Source of the DNA: [Eubacterium] cellulosolvens LD2006
Lineage (GTDB): Bacteria; Bacillota; Clostridia; Lachnospirales; Lachnospiraceae
Assembly: GCF_000621585.1 (NCBI RefSeq)
Contig: NZ_JHXY01000031.1
Span: 1-32,647, forward strand
DNA: 32,647 bases
Direction: 5' to 3'
Part shown: positions 24,767 to 31,271 of the stretch, piece by piece
Numbering within the stretch: position 1 is the first letter of the stretch
How the letters are laid out: the number at the start of each line of letters is the position of its first letter
Program-made: the position numbers and the translations under genes
The notes under the pieces: generated by a model
The model's database searches: none
What the model was told of the DNA's origin: nothing
Seen by the model: only the letters and a program-made list of their open reading frames with translations

Positions 24767-24974
24767 GATTGTTGCGTGGGTTCCGCTCTTTGCGGCAAAC
24801 GTCTACGCGGATGGAATCAAAGCCGCGGGAAAGGTATCGGAGAGCGGACTGGGAAAACTTGCCGGGATTGCGAACAAGGCGTTTGTGATCCTTACGGTCG
24901 TTGTGCTCCTTGCCCTTGCGGCTTCCTATCTTTGGTTTAAGTTTGGAAGCCGGAAAAAATGGAGAAGCAAGTGA
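24714..24974 (+). CDS. Last small membrane protein of the transfer operon
   Basis: This 86-residue protein has two hydrophobic segments (FAAIAEIVAWVPLFAANVYA and AFVILTVVVLLALAASYLWF) and a basic end. It overlaps the preceding gene by 53 bases in another frame. The first segment ends in a possible signal-peptidase site (VYA), so the mature form could be a one-helix pilin-like peptide. The strong terminator at 25002-25041 follows. Confidence 0.55.
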   Translation: MRESIKQKIMRGFAAIAEIVAWVPLFAANVYADGIKAAGKVSESGLGKLAGIANKAFVILTVVVLLALAASYLWFKFGSRKKWRSK

Positions 24975-25001
24975 AGTATAAGAAAATAGAAGAAGAATTG
25001 G

Positions 25002-25041
25002 AACGTCCACGACGGGAAGAAACCCATCGTGGACGTTTTTT
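25002..25041 (+). terminator. Terminator of the conjugation operon
   Basis: AACGTCCACGA (25002-25012) pairs perfectly with TCGTGGACGTT (25027-25037) and is followed by a T run. It closes the transfer operon and also separates it from the convergent minus-strand gene. Confidence 0.9.
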
Positions 25042-25057
25042 AAAAGAGTTTTGTAGT

Positions 25058-25237
25058 TTAGTGAATCCATTCAAGGTCTGCATCCTGATCTGCACCATGA
25101 TAGTAATGATGTTCGCCTTCGATCTTCTTGCCACATTTCGAGCATACTTGCCAATATCCAAACTCATCTTCATAGCCTGTGGAGATAGCAGTAGATTCTG
25201 TGCATTGACAATACTGATCTTCCTTTTTCATATTCAT
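25058..25237 (-). CDS. 59-aa zinc-ribbon-like protein
   Basis: This small gene has AAAGGAG just before its ATG (25235-25237). The product begins MNMKKEDQYCQCTESTAIST, has YWQVCSKCGKKIEGEHHYYH in the middle and ends in WIH. CxC and CxxC pairs with downstream histidines suggest zinc binding. It ends convergently against the conjugation operon terminator. Its promoter region holds a tandem repeat. No family is known; its location just downstream of flagellin is probably incidental or reflects a small regulator. Confidence 0.7.
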   Translation of the reverse strand: MNMKKEDQYCQCTESTAISTGYEDEFGYWQVCSKCGKKIEGEHHYYHGADQDADLEWIH

Positions 25238-25255
25238 AATGCTCCTTTTACATTC

Positions 25256-25281
25256 AGAATGTATTTTAGAATGTATTTTAG
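25256..25281 (-). repeat. Tandem 13-bp repeat before the zinc-ribbon gene
   Basis: On the minus strand TCTAAAATACATT occurs twice head to tail between the flagellin terminator and the 59-aa gene. It provides two -10-like TAAAAT boxes and could be a promoter with an operator. Confidence 0.5.
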
Positions 25282-25284
25282 ATA

Positions 25285-25316
25285 TGAAAAAGCCGACCGT
25301 GGGTGCGATCGGCTTT
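25285..25316 (-). terminator. Flagellin gene terminator
   Basis: On the minus strand AAAGCCGA...TCGGCTTT flanks a short loop and is followed by TTC and T-rich sequence, 19 bases after the flagellin stop. Confidence 0.85.
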
Positions 25317-25334
25317 GGAATAACTATAGATCTA

Positions 25335-26561
25335 CTACTGGAGCAAGGAGAGGACACCCTGTCCAGTCTGGTTGGCCTGTGCGAGCATGGACTGCGCAGC
25401 CTGAGAGAGGATATTATTCTTTGTGTACGCGGCCATCTCTTTTGCCATATCCGTATCCCGAATCCGGGATTCTGCGGCGATGGTATTCTCAGAAGTAACC
25501 TGTAGATTGTTGATTGTGTGCTCCAGACGGTTTTGCTTGGCACCAAGTTCTGCACGATAGCTGGATACATGATCGATGGCTGATTGGATATTTTGAATAA
25601 CGCGGTTTGCGTTGGACTCAACATCATCAAACAAGGTATCGGAAGATGTGATCTGGATATACTCTTTGCCGTCGGACATTATACTAGCGTTTGAACCTTT
25701 ACATTTTTGGACTCCATCAAGAGCATCATAAGCGTCATATAAAGCCATCAGGATTTTGGGATTTGAGAAGATAGATCCACCACCTGCTAGCGAAACGGTT
25801 CCGCTAGTACTTACGCTAATGTAAGTATTATATTTTTTCCCAGCTCTACTGATTGCCAGTTTTAATGCATTTTCAAGAGATTTTCCGGCTTCAATATTAT
25901 TGGTTTTTTGTTGAGTAAATAATTTTACGAGTTCATTTTTCGATGCATCGCCAGGCTTAAGCAGAATCTTACCAGATCCGATACAATCAATGTCTTCTTG
26001 GCTTATTGTGTCTAATGATTTAAAAATACCTTTTAGCGTCATATCCTGACCTTTAAGATCAAGAACTTCTCCCTTTGTCGGTCCGATCTGCATGGTCATG
26101 TTCAGTTTATTGGAATTATTTTCGTCGCCAACATCTTTATTGGAATCGGCGGCCAAGGGTTTGATGCCGTTGTAGTTTGTATTATTTGCGATACGGTCGA
26201 TCTCGTCTCCGAGCTCATTCATTTCTTTCTGGATGGAAGCACGTGCGGTACTGTTATAGGTGCCGTTTGCGGCTTGCGTAGCCAATGTAGTCATACGCTG
26301 AAGCATACTATGGGTTTCTGTAAGCGCGCCTTCCTCTGTCTGGATCAGACCGATGGCGTCATTGGCGTTGGCGGTAGCCTGCTCTAACCCATTGATTTTT
26401 GATCGCATTGCCTCAGAGATCGCAAGCCCCGCGGCATCATCGGCCGCGCGGTTGATACGATAACCGGCAGAAAGTTTTTCGAGGTTCTTGGAAAGGTAAG
26501 AACGATTGGAGATCAGGTTTCGATATGCATTTGTTGCGGGAATATTATGTTGTATGATCAT
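25335..26561 (-). CDS. Flagellin
   Basis: This 408-residue protein has both conserved flagellin ends. The N-terminal D0/D1 begins MIIQHNIPATNAYRNLISNR with LEKLSAGYRINRAADDAAGL. The C-terminal D1/D0 runs ALGAKQNRLEHTINNLQVTS-type (here AELGAKQNRLEHTINNLQVT), then ESRIRDTDMAKEMAAYTKNN and ILSQAAQSMLAQANQTGQGV. The middle ~200 residues are variable surface sequence. Flagellin is exported by the flagellar type III system and forms the filament. No other flagellar gene is in the window, so it is an isolated copy, possibly one of several. The start has a GGAGAAAAGC site. Confidence 0.97.
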   Translation of the reverse strand: MIIQHNIPATNAYRNLISNRSYLSKNLEKLSAGYRINRAADDAAGLAISEAMRSKINGLEQATANANDAIGLIQTEEGALTETHSMLQRMTTLATQAANGTYNSTARASIQKEMNELGDEIDRIANNTNYNGIKPLAADSNKDVGDENNSNKLNMTMQIGPTKGEVLDLKGQDMTLKGIFKSLDTISQEDIDCIGSGKILLKPGDASKNELVKLFTQQKTNNIEAGKSLENALKLAISRAGKKYNTYISVSTSGTVSLAGGGSIFSNPKILMALYDAYDALDGVQKCKGSNASIMSDGKEYIQITSSDTLFDDVESNANRVIQNIQSAIDHVSSYRAELGAKQNRLEHTINNLQVTSENTIAAESRIRDTDMAKEMAAYTKNNILSQAAQSMLAQANQTGQGVLSLLQ

Positions 26562-26684
26562 AATGCTTTTCTCCTCTGAATTCTTCTTTTCAGAACATCC
26601 ATGTCCTAATGAGGTTTTTCGGTGCCAATTTTGGCATCTTTCGACAACGCAGATTGCTGTAATTTCGAATAGCTGTATACCTAT

Positions 26685-26708
26685 TTATCGTCAGATCGCC
26701 ACCATTTA
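26685..26708 (-). promoter_or_regulatory. Possible sigma-28/SigD promoter of flagellin
   Basis: On the minus strand TAAA (26705-26708) precedes GACGATAA (26685-26692). GACGATAA is one base from the GCCGATAA -10 of flagellar sigma factors, but the spacing to TAAA is 12 bases, shorter than the usual ~15. About 125 bases lie between it and the start codon. Confidence 0.3.
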
Positions 26709-26723
26709 AATAGTACATGACGT

Positions 26724-26769
26724 GAAATGACAATTCCCCGACTTTCAGAGGTCGGGGAATTGTCATTTC
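26724..26769 (-). terminator. 19-bp perfect palindrome, probable terminator of the SRAP gene
   Basis: GAAATGACAATTCCCCGAC (26724-26742) pairs fully with its reverse complement (26751-26769) across an 8-base loop, just after the stop of the minus-strand SRAP gene. There is no clear T tract on either side, so an alternative role (protein-binding palindrome or RNA stabiliser) is possible. Confidence 0.55.
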
Positions 26770-26774
26770 AGGAA

Positions 26775-27395
26775 TTATGCTTTTTCAATAACCATATCGG
26801 ACAACGCATACGGCAATAGTTCTTCCGGATTTGAGGACGGTTGGATCCATGCGTCGATCTGATCCTTTGGCAGGATGAGTGGCATCCGGTCGTGAATGTG
26901 GGATAGTTCTGCGGTTGGTTCCTTGGTGAGAACGACAAAGACCGGGTATCCATCCTCGATGCGATACAGACCGCAGAGCCATGTGATGGAAGCACCGGAG
27001 GGCTGTATGGCATACTTGCTTCCGGTCATGGTTCTGCCACTTGGATTTTTAAAATGTTCCCACTCGTAGTAAAACGAAGCCGGGATGATGCATCGATGGG
27101 ATGTCCATGCGTCGCGGAACGTTGGTTTCTCCTTTGCGGTTTCCATCCGGGCATTAAACAGGGTTCGTCTCTGATCTCTGGCAAGAAAACCCCACTGCAT
27201 AGGAAAGACGCTTCGCTGGCCACTTGCATTTGGTGCGATGACGGGAACGATATCCGTAGGACGCACTTCGCCGTTCGTAAGGATCGGGCGGCCATGCGTG
27301 GTGAGAAAACGTCTGGCAAGCGAACCTCGCGTTCCGGCTTCCAGAATATTTTTCAGTTCCGGGATAGAGTCATCCAGGTAGAATCGGGTACACAT
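26775..27395 (-). CDS. SRAP/HMCES (YedK-type) abasic-site protein
   Basis: This 206-residue protein carries the family's essential residues: Cys2 right after the start Met, Asn81 in NARMETAKEK, Glu111 in IPASFYYEWEH and His168 in HIHDRMPLIL. SRAP proteins form a thiazolidine crosslink between Cys2 and abasic sites in single-stranded DNA, which shields them from error-prone repair. It starts MCTRFY behind GGAGAAG. The upstream promoter contains a LexA-type box, which agrees with the family's SOS-response association. Confidence 0.95.
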   Translation of the reverse strand: MCTRFYLDDSIPELKNILEAGTRGSLARRFLTTHGRPILTNGEVRPTDIVPVIAPNASGQRSVFPMQWGFLARDQRRTLFNARMETAKEKPTFRDAWTSHRCIIPASFYYEWEHFKNPSGRTMTGSKYAIQPSGASITWLCGLYRIEDGYPVFVVLTKEPTAELSHIHDRMPLILPKDQIDAWIQPSSNPEELLPYALSDMVIEKA

Positions 27396-27427
27396 CTTAC
27401 TTCTCCTTTTCGGGAATCGTTAAGAAC

Positions 27428-27456
27428 AGTATACCGAACAACTGTTCTGCAATCAA
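27428..27456 (-). promoter_or_regulatory. SOS-controlled promoter with LexA box for the SRAP gene
   Basis: On the minus strand TTGATT (27451-27456), 17 bases and TATACT (27428-27433) form a promoter. Inside the spacer GAAC-N4-GTTC (27436-27447; full box CGAACAACTGTTCT at 27435-27448) matches the Gram-positive LexA/DinR core. LexA bound there would block RNA polymerase. Confidence 0.75.
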
Positions 27457-27462
27457 GGTAAT

Positions 27463-27513
27463 AAAAAAGGGCATCGCCAAGATGTATGACATCGAGGCGC
27501 GTGCCCTTTTTTT
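27463..27513. terminator. Bidirectional-looking terminator between divergent genes
   Basis: AAAAAAGGGCA (27463-27473) pairs with TGCCCTTTTTT (27502-27512), with inner helices CGCC/GGCG and GATGT/ACATC. It has a T tract on each strand. No gene ends here: SRAP starts to the left and the XRE gene to the right. It may be left over from lost DNA or insulate the two promoters. Confidence 0.7.
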
Positions 27514-27571
27514 GTAGCTAAAAGATGGAGCCTGTATTGAACAGGACTCTTTGAACAAATTGTCAGACACA

Positions 27572-27601
27572 TTGACAAAAAAACATGGGTCGATGTAAAA
27601 T
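27572..27601 (+). promoter_or_regulatory. Promoter of the XRE regulator gene
   Basis: TTGACA (27572-27577) is a perfect -35 box, followed after 18 bases by TAAAAT (27596-27601). It lies about 55 bases before the ATG at 27657. Confidence 0.7.
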
Positions 27602-27656
27602 ATTAGACAAAAAGCAAAAAATAGAACATTTGAGTTTTTAAAATAGGTGAAAGCAC

Positions 27657-27956
27657 ATGAGCAATGAGTATATTATTTCTGATGAGAAGAAAGAAAAACT
27701 GATCGGTATTCTCACAGAAGAACTTCCTGCTCTTCGCGCTAAATTGGCAATCACGCAGGAAGAACTGTGCGAAATTATTGGTATCAGTCTTCAAACATAC
27801 AGTTCAATTGAAACTCAAAAGCGGAAAATGTCCTGGAATGTTTTTTTGTCTCTAATTATGTTTTTTACAAATAATGATAAGACAGTCCCCGTAATAGACT
27901 CTATCGGTGCGTTTCCAGAGGAATTGAAAGAATCACTAAATATAAGCAATCGATAA
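27657..27956 (+). CDS. XRE-family transcriptional regulator
   Basis: In this 99-residue protein the helix-turn-helix lies at about residues 20-65: ALRAKLAITQEELCEIIGIS, then LQTYSSIETQKRKMSWNVFL. This is the Cro/CI pattern with the signature Q-E-E-L and S-x-x-T-Y-S-x-x-E. The C-terminal part ends at a short helix. It stands first before two zinc-ribbon membrane proteins, but a weak hairpin (28003-28023) lies between, so it may be monocistronic. The target is unknown. Confidence 0.85.
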   Translation: MSNEYIISDEKKEKLIGILTEELPALRAKLAITQEELCEIIGISLQTYSSIETQKRKMSWNVFLSLIMFFTNNDKTVPVIDSIGAFPEELKESLNISNR

Positions 27957-28002
27957 GATTGAGTAACAGGAACGCAGTGATACCTGATATTTTATTGAGA
28001 TC

Positions 28003-28023
28003 AAAATCCTTTACTGGGATTTT
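28003..28023 (+). terminator. Weak AT-rich hairpin after the XRE gene
   Basis: AAAATCC pairs with GGGATTTT across a 6-base loop, with a few A/T bases afterwards. It is a short, probably leaky, terminator. Confidence 0.35.
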
Positions 28024-28061
28024 AAATTAAAGCCTAATGAAAATGGAAGGAGTTAACGAAC

Positions 28062-28889
28062 ATGGCAATGATTCAGTGTCCGAATTGTGGTGATACTATC
28101 TCTGATAAGGCAAAAACATGTGTTCATTGTGGCTATGAACTTCAGCCGGCAGAAAAAAGGCATTGTTCCGAGTGTGGTCAGGAATTAGAGGACAATGCAA
28201 CTGTATGCCCTAAGTGCGGATGTCCTGTCGAAAAGGAAATTGATGAGGCATCAAAACCTCAAACTGCACCTCAACAGGTTGAGGTTACTGGCGTAAAGAT
28301 GAATAAAAACACAAAGAAGATAGTTGCAATTGTTGCGGCAGTAGTAGTGGTGGCGATTGCTGCGATTTTTGGTGTTCAGCATGTTCAAAAGCAAAATGCA
28401 GCAAAGGAAGCAGCCCGGATAAGTCAGGAATATGGTGAAAATCTGGAACTGGTCACACACACAATGCTTTCTGGTGCTACCGATGCTGAAACCTGTGGTA
28501 ATCTCATAAAAAAGGTATGGTACAACGCCATATATGAGGAACGCGATATAGAAACCGATAAATATACCCGCTCAAATGGGTATTCTTTCGATGACTTCAA
28601 TACTGCATTAGCTAATCTGTTTACTAATAAAAAGTTTAAATCTGAAATAAGTGGAATCGAGGATAACCAAACCACGGTACAAGGTTTGATGAAGGATATG
28701 AAAAATCCACCGGATGAATATAAAGACGCTTATGATGCGCTGTCAAAACTCTATGACGCATATACTAAGTTGACCAATTTGGCTATAAATCCTACGGGAA
28801 GTTTGCAGACATTTTCAAATAATTTTAATGATGCTGACACAGAGGTTTCCAACTGCTATAGCGCTATGAAATTATATATTGAGAACTGA
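28062..28889 (+). CDS. Double zinc-ribbon membrane protein
   Basis: This 275-residue protein has two N-terminal zinc ribbons: CPNC...CVHC (Cys6, 9, 20, 23) and CSEC...CPKC (Cys35, 38, 49, 52). A Glu/Pro linker follows, then one membrane helix at about 87-104 (IVAIVAAVVVVAIAAIFGV) and an outside domain of ~170 residues that is helical and has no known family. Zinc-ribbon plus single-helix proteins are frequent in Firmicutes and mostly uncharacterised. It is followed 23 bases later by a smaller paralogue-like gene. Confidence 0.8.
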   Translation: MAMIQCPNCGDTISDKAKTCVHCGYELQPAEKRHCSECGQELEDNATVCPKCGCPVEKEIDEASKPQTAPQQVEVTGVKMNKNTKKIVAIVAAVVVVAIAAIFGVQHVQKQNAAKEAARISQEYGENLELVTHTMLSGATDAETCGNLIKKVWYNAIYEERDIETDKYTRSNGYSFDDFNTALANLFTNKKFKSEISGIEDNQTTVQGLMKDMKNPPDEYKDAYDALSKLYDAYTKLTNLAINPTGSLQTFSNNFNDADTEVSNCYSAMKLYIEN

Positions 28890-28912
28890 TGCATTTGTAG
28901 GAGGAAAGTAAT

Positions 28913-29566
28913 ATGGCCTTGATGATATGTCCTGATTGCGGCAATCAGGTAAGTGATAAGGCTGAACGTTGCCCTGTTTGTGGTTGCCCGAAGAGTGCAA
29001 TAATTGCGTTTAAGGAAGAAGAAAAAGCAAGGTTAGATGAATCGATTCGGAAACAAAAGAAAGATAGACGAAATCGTATTCTGAAAATTATTGTGCCAAT
29101 CGCTCTGTGCTTGCTAATAATCGGAATAGTTATATTTGCTCGAAGCGGACCTGACACGAGTGGGTTATATCGAAAACTGGCATGGGGAACATCTATAGAG
29201 GATTTCAAACAGAAAGTTCCAGATGGGTATGAGAGCGAAAAAGAGAATTCTGACGGAGAAACTTCTTACCTTAATAATGAAGATGAATTCTTAGGTCTTG
29301 AAGGTGTATCTGTACTTGTTGATTATTCATTTAAGGACAACAAATTAGTCAGCGTTTTATGCACAGCAATGCCTGAAGATGATAGTGGTTTATCAGATAC
29401 TGATACCGTAAAGCTCATTCGAAATCAATTAAATGAACTTTATGGAAATTATAAAAAAGACGGCACAAGTGCATATATTTGGAGAACAGAGCAAAGTGAG
29501 ATTTCGCTCTGGGCTTATAAGTCAATTATATTTGTAACGTTTAAAGATCAGGCTAACACCGATTAA
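28913..29566 (+). CDS. Single zinc-ribbon membrane protein
   Basis: In this 217-residue protein Cys6, 9, 20 and 23 form a zinc ribbon (CPDC...CPVC). A charged helix leads to a membrane segment at about 57-76 (IIVPIALCLLIIGIVIFARS), and an outside domain carries WGTSIEDFKQKVPDGYESEK, VLVDYSFKDNKLVSVLCTAM and SLWAYKSIIFVTFKDQ. The outside domain has a compact alpha/beta pattern unlike that of its neighbour. AGGAGG precedes the ATG. It is probably co-transcribed with the upstream zinc-ribbon gene. Confidence 0.8.
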   Translation: MALMICPDCGNQVSDKAERCPVCGCPKSAIIAFKEEEKARLDESIRKQKKDRRNRILKIIVPIALCLLIIGIVIFARSGPDTSGLYRKLAWGTSIEDFKQKVPDGYESEKENSDGETSYLNNEDEFLGLEGVSVLVDYSFKDNKLVSVLCTAMPEDDSGLSDTDTVKLIRNQLNELYGNYKKDGTSAYIWRTEQSEISLWAYKSIIFVTFKDQANTD

Positions 29567-29790
29567 ACATCAAAAGGGCAGGCTATTCAATAGATGTTAT
29601 CTATCAGAAATAGTTTGCTCTTTCTTCTGAGTGTTCTGAATGTGATTATGAATTGTTTGGTCATACTTTCAAACCCTATGAGATTTTCGGTTGAACCGAT
29701 GACATCAATGGCATCTTCTCAAGGCATGTTGAGACCGTAGTTTTGCTAACACATAATTGAGAAAACAGGCTGAAAATGCCTTGAAATCAA
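29567..29790. other. Intergenic stretch without a convincing gene
   Basis: No start, ribosome binding site and frame go together here. A short frame near 29625-29690 (SSECSECDYELFGHTFKPY) has a CxxC pair like a zinc-ribbon fragment, but it lacks a start and is open for only ~25 codons. Confidence 0.4.
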
Positions 29791-29845
29791 AGGATTCCCG
29801 TTACTTGGGTACTTGTTGTCCAAGGAGACGGGCAATCCTTTTTCT
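29791..29845 (+). terminator. Long hairpin with T tract (terminator or small RNA end)
   Basis: GGATTcCCGT pairs with ACGGGcAATCC (one offset C on each side), with an inner CTTGG/CCAAG helix, then TTTTT. It lies about 225 bases after the nearest plus-strand stop, so it may end that transcript or an unannotated small RNA. Confidence 0.5.
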
Positions 29846-29902
29846 CATTTTATAGGAAAGTCCTCCATTGTAATGGCAGATTTGTATACAAAAATCAAAA
29901 TA

Positions 29903-29920
29903 ACCCGCCGACAGGCGGGT
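29903..29920 (-). terminator. Terminator of the transposase/58-aa gene unit
   Basis: ACCCGCC and GGCGGGT form a perfect 7-bp GC stem with a 4-base loop. On the minus strand TATTTTGATTTTT follows. It lies ~25 bases after the small gene's stop. Confidence 0.75.
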
Positions 29921-29943
29921 ACACGAAGTAAGACGGTGTATGG

Positions 29944-30120
29944 TTAGAAGATATAAAAACCTTCTTCTCCGACATCGTCAAAGTCCTCATCATTCAGGAA
30001 GAAATCCATGTCGAGCAGATCACCGTCACTCATATGACGCATATCATCATTTGTCATTCCTTCCGGCGGATTTAGGATATATTTTTTTCTGAGTTCCTCT
30101 ATCAGTTCTTTTTCATCCAT
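29944..30120 (-). CDS. 58-aa acidic protein downstream of an IS91 transposase
   Basis: This gene starts ATG at 30118-30120, 12 bases after the transposase stop, and ends at a TTA-complement TAA at 29944-29946. The product begins MDEKELIEELRKKYILNPPE and has a very acidic second half (DGDLLDMDFFLNDEDFDDVG), ending in FYIF. It appears to be a passenger or regulator of the insertion sequence rather than an unrelated gene, because it is directly coupled and shares a terminator. Family unknown. Confidence 0.65.
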   Translation of the reverse strand: MDEKELIEELRKKYILNPPEGMTNDDMRHMSDGDLLDMDFFLNDEDFDDVGEEGFYIF

Positions 30121-30132
30121 TTGGCTGTTGCA

Positions 30133-31198
30133 TTACGGACATTTCAAAGGATCGTATCCAAAGGAGAGAAGAATTGATTCACGCCATCGAGTGAAGAACG
30201 TAAATATACGGCGCTGTTCCGAGGTGCGCTGTCTGCGCAGATTTTTATCGATATCGCGGTGGCGGGAATAAATGCCGTAGTAGCGGATCATTTTAAAATG
30301 CTTTTCTGGAATATGCTGCATGAGTAGCCCGATGAATTCAATGGCAGGAAGGGTCCGCTCGATGTATTTGTTGTATTCATGACGATTGTAATGAAATGTG
30401 ACAGTATCCGCGTCTTTGTTGTAACGATCGATACGTTTGGTTGCAATAACAGAACGACCGAGGTATCCTCCGATGTACTGAGTAACTGTACGAGGATCGG
30501 CAAGACTTGGTTTTGCATAGAAATAGAAACCATTTTCGTGCATACGATACATTTGCGATTTGATGTTTATAAAAGAGGAACCTATATGGGATTCGAGTTC
30601 ATTTAACAGAGCTGTGCGAAATGATTCGCACAGGAGTTTATAATTAAAGTGGTTGGTGAATATTACGCCATTCGCCGTCGTCAGAGTGGCCAATTTCTGA
30701 AATCAAACAATGAATATGCGGATTCCATTCCAGGGGCGGCCAAAAGTATGAAGCACACAGATAAAACCGAGAGTGAAGTTTTTCGATTTATTTTCTTTTG
30801 GAAACATGCGAAGAACGACGGACTGAACAGCGGTAAACAGGCAATCCAAGAGAGAACGGTCGTCTTTGAAAAGATGGCGAAGATCTTCCGGAATTGTAAA
30901 ACGCAATGTCGATGCCGAACGGCGACCAACTGATTCGTCATGGTATTTGCACGTTTTTGAGCGTAGTGAGTTCCACAAGTAGGGCCAAAACGAGAATGCA
31001 GCGAAATGGAACGAATTTCAGATGACCGCATTTTGAACATGCATACATGGCGCCACCGTAAGACGGGTCGTCACAGTTAATCATTTTAGTAATATTTTCT
31101 ATCTCCGTAGCACGGGGATGAAGAGTATACAATATTTTCTCATAGTGATCTGCAAAAATCTGTTGGAGAGTATTCATAGAATCATTATGAGGCAACAA
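30133..31198 (-). pseudogene. IS91-family (HUH) transposase, broken by frameshifts
   Basis: The full transposase can be read only by changing frame about four times. It starts at 31198 with MLPHNDSMNTLQQIFADHYE and the zinc-binding region CDDPSYGGAMYACSKCGHLK. It moves to a second frame (HSRFGPTCGTHYAQKRANTM), where the expected Cys of SRFC is Gly. A third frame holds IPEDLRHLFKDDRSLLDCLF, and a fourth holds the HUH motif WNPHIHCLISE at about 30700-30730. The last frame, to 30133, holds YIGGYLGRSVIATKRIDRYN. HUH Y2 enzymes of this family nick and transfer single strands by rolling-circle transposition. This copy cannot make one protein unless the frame changes are sequencing errors. Confidence 0.85.
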
Positions 31199-31206
31199 AC
31201 GGCAAA

Positions 31207-31243
31207 AGAAAACCCCTTACCCCTCAAGATTGAGGGGCAGGGG
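31207..31243 (-). terminator. Terminator of the CAP-domain gene
   Basis: On the minus strand CCCCTGCCCCTC and GAGGGGTAAGGGG form a strong hairpin followed by TTTTCTTTT, about 30 bases after the stop at 31272. Confidence 0.8.
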
Positions 31244-31271
31244 AGGTGAAATGCCGAAGGCACTTTTTTAT

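Larger units (their letters stand above)
8130..24974 (+). mobile_element. Conjugative type IV secretion module (part of an ICE or plasmid)
   Basis: Seventeen consecutive plus-strand genes, mostly with overlapping or ATGA junctions, lie between one promoter-like region and one strong terminator at 25002-25041. They include VirB2-, VirB3-, VirB4-, VirB6/TrbL- and VirD4/TraG-like proteins, the core of a Gram-positive conjugation machine. The whole block is visibly richer in G and C than the genes on either side, which suggests acquisition as a unit. Relaxase, integrase, oriT and a peptidoglycan hydrolase were not recognised inside it, so the window holds either part of an element or a mobilising module that depends on others. 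Confidence 0.8.

Noticed and set aside
29791-29845. Structured hairpin considered as a tRNA
   Set aside because: No acceptor stem, anticodon arm or T-loop pattern could be laid on it.
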